Shown piece by piece: positions 1 through 5,380 of a stretch of DNA of 7,888 nt; the first letter of the stretch is position 1, and every line of letters starts with the position of its first letter. Under the pieces are notes generated by a model. The model was not told the origin of the DNA. It made no database searches and saw only the letters and a program-made list of their open reading frames with translations. Position numbers and translations under genes: made by a program. The DNA comes from Candidatus Margulisiibacteriota bacterium (GTDB lineage Bacteria > Margulisbacteria > WOR-1 > JAKLHX01): the NCBI GenBank assembly GCA_022709925.1, contig JAKLHX010000045.1, forward strand, positions 1 through 7,888. Reading direction: 5' to 3'.

Positions 1-51
1 TACGACCTCATAGCCCGCTTCGATATCAACGCCCGATTGTTTGTAATCCAT
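1..51 (-). CDS. purM: PurM N-terminus (phosphoribosylformylglycinamidine cyclo-ligase), cut by the left edge
   Basis: Reading the minus strand from an ATG at 51-49 gives 17 codons open to the window edge: MDYKQSGVDIEAGYEVV. This matches the conserved start of AIR synthetase (Y-K-x-[AS]-G-V-D-I-x-A-G, as in the E. coli protein), which converts FGAM to AIR in the cytosol, step five of purine synthesis. Only the N-terminal tail is present, so no catalytic residues can be checked. The start is supported by position in the family and by an extended -10 element 7 nt upstream; there is no Shine-Dalgarno sequence. It is divergent from tsaC. purN and purH lie about 2.1 kb away on the same strand but behind two other genes, so purM has its own promoter. 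The short fragment is the main reason confidence is not higher. Confidence 0.85.
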   Translation of the reverse strand, partial: MDYKQSGVDIEAGYEVV

Positions 52-58
52 ATATATA

Positions 59-67
59 ATGTTATCA
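59..67 (-). promoter_or_regulatory. Extended -10 promoter of purM, predicted leaderless start
   Basis: On the minus strand TGaTAACAT runs from 67 to 59, followed by 7 nt (tatatat) and then the purM ATG at 51. A -10 hexamer normally ends 6 nt before the first transcribed base, so transcription should begin at or next to the A of the ATG. No Shine-Dalgarno sequence is visible. The same 10-mer read on the plus strand (59-68, ATGTTATCAT) is itself an extended -10 pointing towards tsaC, so the element is nearly symmetric and could fire both ways. No good -35 box is seen. Confidence 0.5.
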
Positions 68-99
68 TCGGAGCTTGGTTAATACAACTTAAAGGGAAG

Positions 100-191
100 G
101 GATGAAGGATGATGTATGAAGTATGACAATGGGGAAGCGTTTTTATTCGTGCTTACCGCCGACTTCATCCTTCATTCTTCATACTTCATCC
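100..191. repeat. Inverted pair of heptanucleotide repeat arrays
   Basis: The left arm (100-127) is four tandem heptamers: GGATGAA, GGATGAT, GTATGAA, GTATGAC. The right arm (164-191), read on the minus strand, is again four: GGATGAA, GTATGAA, GAATGAA, GGATGAA. The arms are inverted to each other; 23 of the outer 27 positions pair, around a 36-nt spacer (128-163) with no recognisable content. This fills most of the divergent purM/tsaC intergenic region. It could form a long imperfect hairpin or cruciform, or be a heptamer microsatellite that was inverted. Short tandem heptanucleotide repeats are known from filamentous cyanobacteria, but I cannot tell whether this belongs to the same class. No role is evident; the right arm ends just upstream of the tsaC -10. 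Confidence 0.75.
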
Positions 192-206
192 TTAACCCTA
201 TCCCCA

Positions 207-215
207 TGCTATCAT
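207..215 (+). promoter_or_regulatory. Extended -10 promoter of tsaC, predicted leaderless start
   Basis: TGcTATCAT at 207-215 is an extended -10 element. It is followed by 8 nt (agtaaaaa) and then the tsaC ATG at 224. Predicted transcription start falls about 2 nt before the start codon, leaving no room for a Shine-Dalgarno site, and none is seen. A -35 box is not evident at the usual spacing; the end of the heptamer repeat arm occupies that position. Confidence 0.5.
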
Positions 216-223
216 AGTAAAAA

Positions 224-811
224 ATGAAGATCATCAGAGCCACAAAAGCCAACCGGCAGGACATTATCAGGAAAGCGGTTTCACTGCTCAAGCAAGGAAG
301 GGTTATCATCTTCCCTACTGAAACGGTTTATGGCATCGGGGCAGACGCTTTCAACAAAAAAGCCGTGGCAAAGATATTCAGACTAAAGAAAAGACTTAAG
401 GCTCAGCCACTGCAGATCCTTATCAGCAATATTAAGACGGTAGAAAAAGTTTCAAGCAGAGTTACCGCAAAAACCATGGCCTTGATGAAAAAGAACTGGC
501 CGGGGCCTCTTACCGTAATCGTCACCAAAAAAAAGATCGTCCCGGATATCGTAACCGGGAACATGAAGACCGTCGGCTTGAGAATGCCGGATCATCCTCT
601 CATTCTTGAGATAATAGAATATTTAGGACGTCCCGTCGCTGCATCTTCCGCGAACATTTCCGGAAAGAAACCGCCAAAAACAGCAAAAGAAGCCGCCAAA
701 CATTTTAAGAGAGGGATATCCTTGGTCATTGACGGCGGACGTTGTAGGATAGGAAAATCGTCAAAGGTCGTTGATGCGACTGGAACTAAGACAAAGATAC
801 TGAGAAAGTAA
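224..811 (+). CDS. tsaC: Threonylcarbamoyl-AMP synthase, short TsaC/YrdC type
   Basis: 195 residues, the length of the single-domain TsaC/YrdC form and without the extra C-terminal Sua5 domain. The enzyme makes threonylcarbamoyl-AMP from threonine, bicarbonate and ATP in the cytosol, the first step of the t6A37 modification of ANN-decoding tRNAs. Visible family motifs: PTETVYGIGADA at 31-42, the basic segment KKRLKAQPL at 55-63, NWPGPLTVIV at 91-100, GLRMPDHP at 118-125, the nucleotide-binding SSANISGKKPPKT at 141-153, and VVD at 182-184. SSANISG argues for TsaC rather than the YciO paralogue. In the basic segment the usual K-x-R-P has Leu in place of Pro. The ATG gives the expected N-terminus. 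The gene stands alone, divergent from purM and converging on the outer-membrane protein gene with a 25-bp gap that shows no clear terminator hairpin. Confidence 0.93.
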   Translation: MKIIRATKANRQDIIRKAVSLLKQGRVIIFPTETVYGIGADAFNKKAVAKIFRLKKRLKAQPLQILISNIKTVEKVSSRVTAKTMALMKKNWPGPLTVIVTKKKIVPDIVTGNMKTVGLRMPDHPLILEIIEYLGRPVAASSANISGKKPPKTAKEAAKHFKRGISLVIDGGRCRIGKSSKVVDATGTKTKILRK

Positions 812-836
812 AGCCCCGAACAAATCCTCCAAACTA

Positions 837-1997
837 TTACAAGCTCAGGCTCATCTCATACCACTGCGTATATACAACTCTTCCTGCCGACGGATCGTAA
901 TACTGTTTGTAATTGGCGATAACGGTAGTGAACGGATTTACTTTATAGCCGAGCTTTCCCGTGATGACCGCTCCCTGATCGAGGGTCAGGCTCCGTGCAT
1001 CAATAAAATTCTGCTGTGAATAACCGGCCTCGACAAAATAGCCGTCACCAAGCCTTGCGGAAGCATAACCTTTAAGAGTAGTATTGCTTCCCTCGTAACC
1101 TTCGAGGACTGCCCAGATATTCCCCAAAGAAAGTACCGTGGCCCCGGCTTGTACCTTATATCCGTTCTTGCTTGTGTTGCTTGCTTCATAAGAAGCTATA
1201 TCGATAGGATCCGTTTCATAATTCTCGTTGAAATATCCTGGAACAAAATTGCGGTCTATGAACCTTCTCTCTGCTCTGAAGTTCGCTTTGCCGATAAGTA
1301 TGTCCATGTCCTGGTTGAATCCGGTTGAAAACCCTGAACCGTGATTATTCATCTTTGCATATTCTGCAAAGACGGTCCCGCCGTTCCAGACAGAATATCC
1401 CGCATCCAAACCAAAGCCTGATTGCGAAGGATAAACAAATCTTGTTCCGTCAGGCCTTAAAAAATCTATGCCGTCAGAGTCTCCCGCATAATACTGTCCG
1501 AGCGTAAGACGCGGCATGATCTCTTCCGTTATCCTGAAAGCCTGGAACTTAGACCAGGTCCCCATCCCCTCTACGCCATAGATCCCCTGGTTGTAGTAGA
1601 CCCTGAGACCGGATTGCTGGTTCGACTGGACAAGACCCGTCTGAGCGGAAGTATAATTATTCACCAACAAGCCATAACCTAGAGTGTAGTTGCTTATGAT
1701 CCCGTACCTGAATCCCCATTTTTGGGAGTCATATTGCGCATAACGAACGACCACTTTATCGACTACTCGACCACTGGGATCGTTAGTAGGGATATTAACT
1801 CCGAGTCCCAGTCTGAACGCACCCAGGCCCAAGTCCGGATTCCAGCTGAAAAGCCCTGTATTGACCGTCCCGGTGTTCAAAAAACCGAGTGAGACCCCGT
1901 TACTAAAATTAGCTGTGGAATATATCGAAGGAGTTTGCGCGAAAGACACCGAAGCCGCAAACAAAAACACCAACAAGAATACTGCTAATTTCTTCAT
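837..1997 (-). CDS. Exported beta-barrel-like outer-membrane protein, family unrecognised
   Basis: 386 residues. Residues 1-20 are a classic Sec signal peptide: MKK, a hydrophobic core, and a likely signal peptidase I site after VSFA, before QTP. The mature part has no long hydrophobic helix. It is rich in Gly, Tyr, Asn, Ser and alternating aromatic/polar stretches (for example around 95-110, 130-150, 195-215, 305-330 and 350-386), as expected of antiparallel beta strands in the outer membrane. The chain ends YTQWYEMSLSL; the last residue is Leu rather than the usual terminal Phe recognised by BamA. There are no Cys residues and no lipobox, so it is not a lipoprotein. A strong ribosome binding site lies 6 nt before the start. 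It lies 161 bp downstream of purH on the same strand and ends facing tsaC. I do not recognise the family; a porin or other surface barrel is an inference from composition. Confidence 0.8.
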   Translation of the reverse strand: MKKLAVFLLVFLFAASVSFAQTPSIYSTANFSNGVSLGFLNTGTVNTGLFSWNPDLGLGAFRLGLGVNIPTNDPSGRVVDKVVVRYAQYDSQKWGFRYGIISNYTLGYGLLVNNYTSAQTGLVQSNQQSGLRVYYNQGIYGVEGMGTWSKFQAFRITEEIMPRLTLGQYYAGDSDGIDFLRPDGTRFVYPSQSGFGLDAGYSVWNGGTVFAEYAKMNNHGSGFSTGFNQDMDILIGKANFRAERRFIDRNFVPGYFNENYETDPIDIASYEASNTSKNGYKVQAGATVLSLGNIWAVLEGYEGSNTTLKGYASARLGDGYFVEAGYSQQNFIDARSLTLDQGAVITGKLGYKVNPFTTVIANYKQYYDPSAGRVVYTQWYEMSLSL

Positions 1998-2003
1998 ATC
2001 ATA

Positions 2004-2010
2004 CTCCTTC
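2004..2010 (-). promoter_or_regulatory. Strong ribosome binding site of the outer-membrane protein gene
   Basis: Minus-strand GAAGGAG lies 6 nt before the ATG at 1997, an ideal Shine-Dalgarno site that fixes the start, just ahead of the signal peptide. It shows that this organism does use Shine-Dalgarno initiation, in contrast to purM, tsaC, purN and thrC. No clear -10/-35 is visible between here and purH, where palindromic repeats fill the space. The gene may therefore be read from the purN promoter or from a promoter within the repeats. Confidence 0.8.
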
Positions 2011-2071
2011 TCTTTATGGCTAACGGCACAGCCTCTGCGGGGCTTACGGCACGTTCGCTACGCTCACTACG

Positions 2072-2102
2072 GCTAACAGCTCCGGAGCCGTAAGCTGTTA
2101 GC
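2072..2102. repeat. Perfect 10-bp inverted repeat with 11-nt loop
   Basis: GCTAACAGCT (2072-2081) is exactly complementary to AGCTGTTAGC (2093-2102) around an 11-nt loop. The self-complementary GCTCCGGAGC at 2079-2088 overlaps it and offers a competing fold. It joins the 23-nt-spaced part of the array to the 27-nt units. No T-run follows on either strand, so it does not look like an intrinsic terminator. Confidence 0.75.
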
Positions 2103-2106
2103 TGTA

Positions 2107-2125
2107 GGGTCGATGTAATCGACCC
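2107..2125. repeat. 19-nt palindrome, first 27-nt unit
   Basis: GGGTCGAT and ATCGACCC form a perfect 8-bp stem around the 3-nt centre gta. It is preceded by GCTGTA and followed by GTGCTGTA, which begins the next unit. It could be a hairpin in RNA or a dyad-symmetric protein site in DNA; the sequence alone does not decide. Confidence 0.8.
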
Positions 2126-2133
2126 GTGCTGTA

Positions 2134-2152
2134 GGTCCCGCGGAGCGGGGCC
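2134..2152. repeat. 19-nt GC-rich palindrome, second 27-nt unit, just past the purH stop
   Basis: GGTCCCGC pairs with GCGGGGCC over 8 bp (one position a G-T wobble) around the 3-nt centre gga. It has the same length and borders as the palindrome at 2107-2125 but an unrelated core. It begins 6 nt after the purH stop codon, so in purH mRNA it would be a stable 3' hairpin. The following bases (tacagcac) are not a U-tract. It may therefore protect the transcript end or weaken read-through, but it is not a standard intrinsic terminator. Confidence 0.75.
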
Positions 2153-2158
2153 GTGCTA

Positions 2159-3703
2159 TCAGTGCCTGAAATGCCTTCGCCCGGTGAATGCCATGGACAT
2201 CTTATGTTTGTTCGCTGCCTTGATAACTTCCTCATCACGGATAGAACCGCCCGGTTGTATCACGGCAGATATCCCGTATTTCTTTGCAAGCTCTATTGAA
2301 TCTGCAAAAGGGAAATAGCCGTCGGAAGCAAGGATCGCTTTTTTCGCATGAGCTCCGGCCTGTTTAAGAGCGATCTCCGCGGACCCTACCCTGTTCATTT
2401 GTCCCGCCCCGATGCCTATGGTCGCCCCGTTCTTTACAACGACGATCGCGTTCGATTTGACCGCTTTGCAAACGCCCCACGCAAAGAACATATCTTCCAG
2501 CTCCTGCAATGTCGGCTGTCTTTTTGTGACTATCTTTATATCAGACATGTTCAGTTCCGCGACATCTATCTGTTGAAGCAGCATCCCGCCTGAAACCCTC
2601 TTAAAATCGAATTTTTTATCGCTGTTCGCAAAATTTATAAGGCCGCACCTGATCACTCTAAGGTTCTTTTTCTTCTTGAACTCTTCAAGCGCTCCGCCAG
2701 AATAATCCGGGGCGATAACGACCTCGACGAACAATTTTGATATCTCTTTAGCGGCATCTTCGTCTATCGGCTTGTTGGACGCAACGATCCCGCCGTAAGC
2801 GGATACTTTGTCGCATTCGTAAGCTTTTAAATAAGCGTTCTTGACGTTCTTATCGGTTGCGACCCCACAGGGATTATTGTGTTTCACGATCGACACCGTA
2901 GGATTTACAAAATACGAAACTATTGTAAAAGCTGCTTCCATATCAAGTATGTTGTTATAAGAAAGTTCTTTCCCGTGAAGCTGTACGGCCTGCGCGAGGC
3001 CTCCCCCTTCGGCCCTGTAAAACGCCGCCTGCTGATGAGGATTTTCCCCATAGCGCAGGTCCTGTATCTTGTCCAGACCTATATTGAGTTTTTTTGGAAA
3101 GAGATCCGTCCCCTTTGCCGGGGAAAGATATGCCGATATAGCGGCATCATATCTTGCAGTAAGCTCAAATGCGTCTCTTTGAAGCTTTGTCTTTGTCGCC
3201 AGGCTTATCTCCCCGTTGTTATCTTTCAACTCTTTCAATATTTCCGGATAGCTGCAAGGGTCGGTGACCACTGCGACGAATTCATAGTTCTTGGCAGCCG
3301 CTCTCACTATCGACGGCCCTCCTATGTCTATATTCTCTATAGCTTCTTCATGCGTAAAATCTTTCTTTGAGATGACTTTTTCAAAAGGATACAGATTTAT
3401 GACAACGATATCTATTTGAGGGATCCCGTATTTTGCAAGCATCTTCATGTGCTCGGGCTTATCTCTTCTTGCCAAAAGGCCGCCATGTATCTTCGGATGG
3501 AGCGTTTTCACCCTGCCGTCGAGCATCTCAGGGAATTTGGTGATCTTAGAGACCTCTATGACCTTTATGCCGGACCTTTTAAGCTCCTTCGCGGTGCCTC
3601 CGCTGGCGATTATCTTAAAACCGAATTTCGCAAGCCCTTTCGCGAATTGTTTTATGCCTTTCTTGTCCGACACGCTTATGACCGCATACCGCTGTTTCTT
3701 CAT
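2159..3703 (-). CDS. purH: Bifunctional AICAR transformylase / IMP cyclohydrolase
   Basis: 514 residues, the normal full length. It performs the last two steps of IMP synthesis in the cytosol: formyl transfer from 10-formyl-THF to AICAR, then ring closure. The N-terminal MGS-like cyclohydrolase domain (about 1-145) shows SVSDKKG at 10-16, ASGGTA at 33-38, LDGRVKTLHPKIHGG at 61-75 and NIDIGGPSIVRAAAKN at 124-139. The transformylase domain (about 200-514) shows LRYGENPHQ at 216-224, SYNNILDMEAA at 248-258, the catalytic Lys274-His275 in KHNNPCG, SAYGGIVASN at 301-310, QPGGSIRDEE at 483-492 and the C-terminal FTGRRHFRH. All key motifs are intact. It follows purN with only 2 nt between stop and start; GGAAGGG inside the end of purN, 8 nt before the ATG, is its ribosome binding site, so translation is probably coupled. 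Confidence 0.97.
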   Translation of the reverse strand: MKKQRYAVISVSDKKGIKQFAKGLAKFGFKIIASGGTAKELKRSGIKVIEVSKITKFPEMLDGRVKTLHPKIHGGLLARRDKPEHMKMLAKYGIPQIDIVVINLYPFEKVISKKDFTHEEAIENIDIGGPSIVRAAAKNYEFVAVVTDPCSYPEILKELKDNNGEISLATKTKLQRDAFELTARYDAAISAYLSPAKGTDLFPKKLNIGLDKIQDLRYGENPHQQAAFYRAEGGGLAQAVQLHGKELSYNNILDMEAAFTIVSYFVNPTVSIVKHNNPCGVATDKNVKNAYLKAYECDKVSAYGGIVASNKPIDEDAAKEISKLFVEVVIAPDYSGGALEEFKKKKNLRVIRCGLINFANSDKKFDFKRVSGGMLLQQIDVAELNMSDIKIVTKRQPTLQELEDMFFAWGVCKAVKSNAIVVVKNGATIGIGAGQMNRVGSAEIALKQAGAHAKKAILASDGYFPFADSIELAKKYGISAVIQPGGSIRDEEVIKAANKHKMSMAFTGRRHFRH

Positions 3704-3705
3704 AC

Positions 3706-4323
3706 TTATTTCCCTTCCGTTATTTTTACTTTTCTGCCTTCGATACGGACTCTGCCTTCGGCGATGAGCTTTATAGCTTCCGGATATGCAATATGCTCTT
3801 TCTCAAGTATCCTTGCCGAAAGTGATCCTTCTGTGTCATTTCCCAGGACCGGAACAGTTTTTTGCAGTATCACAGGCCCGGTATCACAGCCTTCATCCAC
3901 AAAGTGAACCGTGCACCCCGATACTTTGACCCCGTAATCGAGAGCCTGTCTTTGCGAATCGAGACCGGGAAAGGACGGCAGAAGCGCCGGGTGTATGTTT
4001 ATGATCCTGTTCCTGAAAGCCGATATCAATCCTTTGCCTACGATCCTCATATACCCCGCAAGGCAAATGAGATCGGGAGATCTGTCCTTCAATATTTTTA
4101 GGAGCTCTTTTTCGTAGTCGTCTTTACTCTGGAATTTTCTGTAATCAAGAGAAATGGCTTCGATGCCGTGCTTTCTCGCTCTCTCGAGCCCGAAAGCGTC
4201 CGGCTTATCGGAGATGACACAGAGAATCTTGGCAGGAAGCCTGCCTGACTCGATGGAATCTATGATCGCCTGGAGGTTGGACCCTCGGCCTGATACAAGA
4301 ACAGCTATCTTTAAAAGTGCCAT
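3706..4323 (-). CDS. purN: Phosphoribosylglycinamide formyltransferase (GART), folate-dependent
   Basis: 205 residues, typical PurN length. It transfers a formyl group from 10-formyl-THF to GAR, giving FGAR, the third step of purine synthesis. Visible are the phosphate-binding loop VLVSGRGSNLQAI at 8-20, LAGYMRIV at 88-95, NIHPALLPSFPG at 109-120 with catalytic Asn109 and His111, and DEGCDTGPVI at 143-152 with Asp147; these correspond to E. coli Asn106, His108 and Asp144. This is the formyl-THF enzyme, not the formate-using PurT. It is the first gene of the purN-purH unit, both of which consume 10-formyl-THF. It has no Shine-Dalgarno sequence; an extended -10 lies 9 nt upstream of the ATG. 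It is divergent from the metallophosphoesterase gene. Confidence 0.97.
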   Translation of the reverse strand: MALLKIAVLVSGRGSNLQAIIDSIESGRLPAKILCVISDKPDAFGLERARKHGIEAISLDYRKFQSKDDYEKELLKILKDRSPDLICLAGYMRIVGKGLISAFRNRIINIHPALLPSFPGLDSQRQALDYGVKVSGCTVHFVDEGCDTGPVILQKTVPVLGNDTEGSLSARILEKEHIAYPEAIKLIAEGRVRIEGRKVKITEGK

Positions 4324-4332
4324 CGCAAGGAA

Positions 4333-4341
4333 ATTATAACA
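4333..4341 (-). promoter_or_regulatory. Extended -10 promoter of purN-purH, predicted leaderless or near-leaderless
   Basis: On the minus strand TGtTATAAT (4341-4333) is a consensus extended -10 element. It ends 9 nt before the purN ATG at 4323. The expected start site is about 3 nt upstream of the ATG, with no Shine-Dalgarno sequence in the short remaining leader. No -35 box at 16-18 nt spacing is apparent, which is compatible with an extended -10 promoter. Confidence 0.6.
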
Positions 4342-4385
4342 TTTATCGCATGGGATTTAGTCAGCTTTTTTTCGAGATATATACG

Positions 4386-4392
4386 TAGGAGG
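4386..4392 (+). promoter_or_regulatory. Shine-Dalgarno site of the metallophosphoesterase gene
   Basis: TAGGAGG, a full anti-16S match, ends 4 nt before the ATG at 4397. The spacing is slightly short but fixes the start. This gene, which leads its own unit and is divergent from purN, therefore uses conventional initiation, unlike purN 73 bp away. I could not place its promoter with confidence. Confidence 0.7.
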
Positions 4393-4396
4393 CTCC

Positions 4397-5320
4397 ATGA
4401 CTTTAGGAATAAACGGAATAAGGAACGGAATAACCAGCAGCATAACAAGAGCTCTGACACCAAGAAACACAACCAAAATAAGGGTCGGCTCCATCGGCGA
4501 TGCCCACGGGACCAGAACATGGATCGAGCTCACAAAAAGGATGGAACCGGTCTGTGATGAAATGGTCGGGCTCGGAGACCTTCCCGACAGAGGAAGGAAC
4601 AACCTTGAAGTACTGAACAGGGCTCAGAAACTCCACCTGACGGGACGCTACAAACAGCTCTGGGGAAATCACGAACTGCTCTTCACGACAGCAATGCTGG
4701 GCAACGAAGATTCTTTGGTGCGCTGGCTGAAGAACGGCGGCGACAGGACTTTGGACGAATTCCGCGTTGCGCCATGGCGAAGGGTCGCCTCATGGTTCCT
4801 TGGCTTTACTCCCAGAGAACAGTCGCTTCTCCAAAGCTACGCTTACTGGATAGCCCAGAATTCCAGCCTTTACCACCTTGACGGACACGGCGCTTTGTAC
4901 GTTCACGCGGGCATCCCGGTAGATAACGAAGGACACATGCATCTTGAATACGAAGGCTTAAAAGGACTGGAATGCCTGGCCCTCGCGCAAAAAGACTTAA
5001 AAGATGCCTTTGCCAGCCACAACCTGTCACATAAGGTATTTGACTTCCTGCAGGCGGGGGAAGATTCCTTCCTCTGGAACACAAAATGGTTCCGCACGGT
5101 CATCGAAAAAGACACCGCACAGGAACTTCTTGACGCTCTCGGAGTAAAAATGATCGTGTTCGGGCATCAGCACAAGAGCGGAGTGACCGACCTGGACCAT
5201 AAGATATTTTGTATCGGCGGCAGGTTTCACAAAGGAGATGCGTCTTTCCTGGTAAATTCAGCAAAGACTATCGAGATAGAGAGCATAACGGGACAAAGAA
5301 CCGTCATAGAAAAACCGTAA
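4397..5320 (+). CDS. PPP-family metallophosphoesterase (ApaH-like/bacterial PPP phosphatase-like)
   Basis: 307 residues with the complete two-metal signature in order: GDAHG at 34-38, GDLPDRG at 60-66 (the GDxxDRG of the PPP group), GNHE at 90-93, VHAG at 169-172 and GHQHKSG at 256-262. SFLWNTKWF at 224-232 sits where ApaH and the bacterial PPP-like phosphatases carry an LW-containing motif. The family hydrolyses phosphoesters, either phosphoprotein Ser/Thr/Tyr phosphates or symmetric dinucleoside tetraphosphates such as Ap4A; the motifs do not separate the two. There is no signal peptide or membrane segment, so it is probably cytosolic. It is divergent from purN with a 73-bp gap and ends 60 bp before thrC, which has its own promoter, so it is probably monocistronic. 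The catalytic family is secure; the substrate is not. Confidence 0.88.
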   Translation: MTLGINGIRNGITSSITRALTPRNTTKIRVGSIGDAHGTRTWIELTKRMEPVCDEMVGLGDLPDRGRNNLEVLNRAQKLHLTGRYKQLWGNHELLFTTAMLGNEDSLVRWLKNGGDRTLDEFRVAPWRRVASWFLGFTPREQSLLQSYAYWIAQNSSLYHLDGHGALYVHAGIPVDNEGHMHLEYEGLKGLECLALAQKDLKDAFASHNLSHKVFDFLQAGEDSFLWNTKWFRTVIEKDTAQELLDALGVKMIVFGHQHKSGVTDLDHKIFCIGGRFHKGDASFLVNSAKTIEIESITGQRTVIEKP

Positions 5321-5365
5321 AACAAAGCCGCGGACCGTTTTAATCTGTATTTTCACCGCCCGAAA

Positions 5366-5374
5366 TGTTATCAT
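5366..5374 (+). promoter_or_regulatory. Extended -10 promoter of the thrC operon, predicted leaderless start
   Basis: TGtTATCAT at 5366-5374 is followed by 6 nt (tatatt) and the thrC ATG at 5381. With usual geometry the +1 base is exactly the A of the ATG. There is no Shine-Dalgarno sequence. The stretch from the 10-mer ATGTTATCAT through the ATG is nearly identical to the purM start region read on either strand at 59-68. Confidence 0.55.
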
Positions 5375-5380
5375 TATATT

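Larger units (their letters stand above)
2022..2154. repeat. Tandem array of regularly spaced palindromic units between purH and the outer-membrane protein gene
   Basis: The 161-bp space is almost wholly repeat-like. The left half has three ACGGC boxes at 2023, 2046 and 2069, exactly 23 nt apart. The unit bodies differ: a hairpin AGCCTC-tgc-GGGGCT at 2030-2044, then TTCGCTACGCTCAC, then a body holding the palindrome GCTCCGGAGC (2079-2088). The right half has two 27-nt units (2101-2127 and 2128-2154), each GCTGTA plus a 19-nt palindrome plus GT. Constant borders with different palindromic cores suggest repeated insertion, or conversion under selection for self-pairing. On the minus strand it is the 3' region of purH mRNA and the 5' region of the outer-membrane gene. 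No transposase or long open frame is present. Confidence 0.65.

Noticed and set aside
129..207. Short inverted pair ATGGGGA (129-135) and TCCCCAT (201-207)
   Set aside because: Seven base pairs over a 65-nt gap that crosses one heptamer arm are likely by chance and not linked to the heptamer structure.
1861..2076. Plus-strand open frame over the start of the outer-membrane gene and the repeats
   Set aside because: It is antisense to the signal peptide region and runs into palindromic repeats; no initiation signal or protein-like pattern supports it.
2134..2152. Intrinsic terminator after purH
   Set aside because: The hairpin is stable and well placed, but no U-tract follows on the minus strand (tacagcac), so it was listed as a palindrome and not as a terminator.
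2022..2154. Possible CRISPR-like array of regular repeats
   Set aside because: The constant parts are only 5-8 nt, the variable parts are palindromic, the units are 23 or 27 nt long, and there are no cas genes. This is not CRISPR architecture.
2879..3370. Open frame of 163 codons on the plus strand inside purH
   Set aside because: It is antisense to the highly conserved core of PurH, with no ribosome binding site and no recognisable protein features; it is a shadow of codon usage.
4357..4672. Minus-strand open frames upstream of purN that overlap the phosphoesterase start
   Set aside because: They are antisense to the conserved GDAHG and GDLPDRG motifs of the phosphoesterase, and no ribosome binding site is seen for them.
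5312..5340. Terminator hairpin at the end of the metallophosphoesterase gene (AAACCGT / ACCGTTT)
   Set aside because: The 7-bp stem has a central C-C mismatch, the loop is 15 nt and there is no following T-run; pairing this weak is expected by chance.
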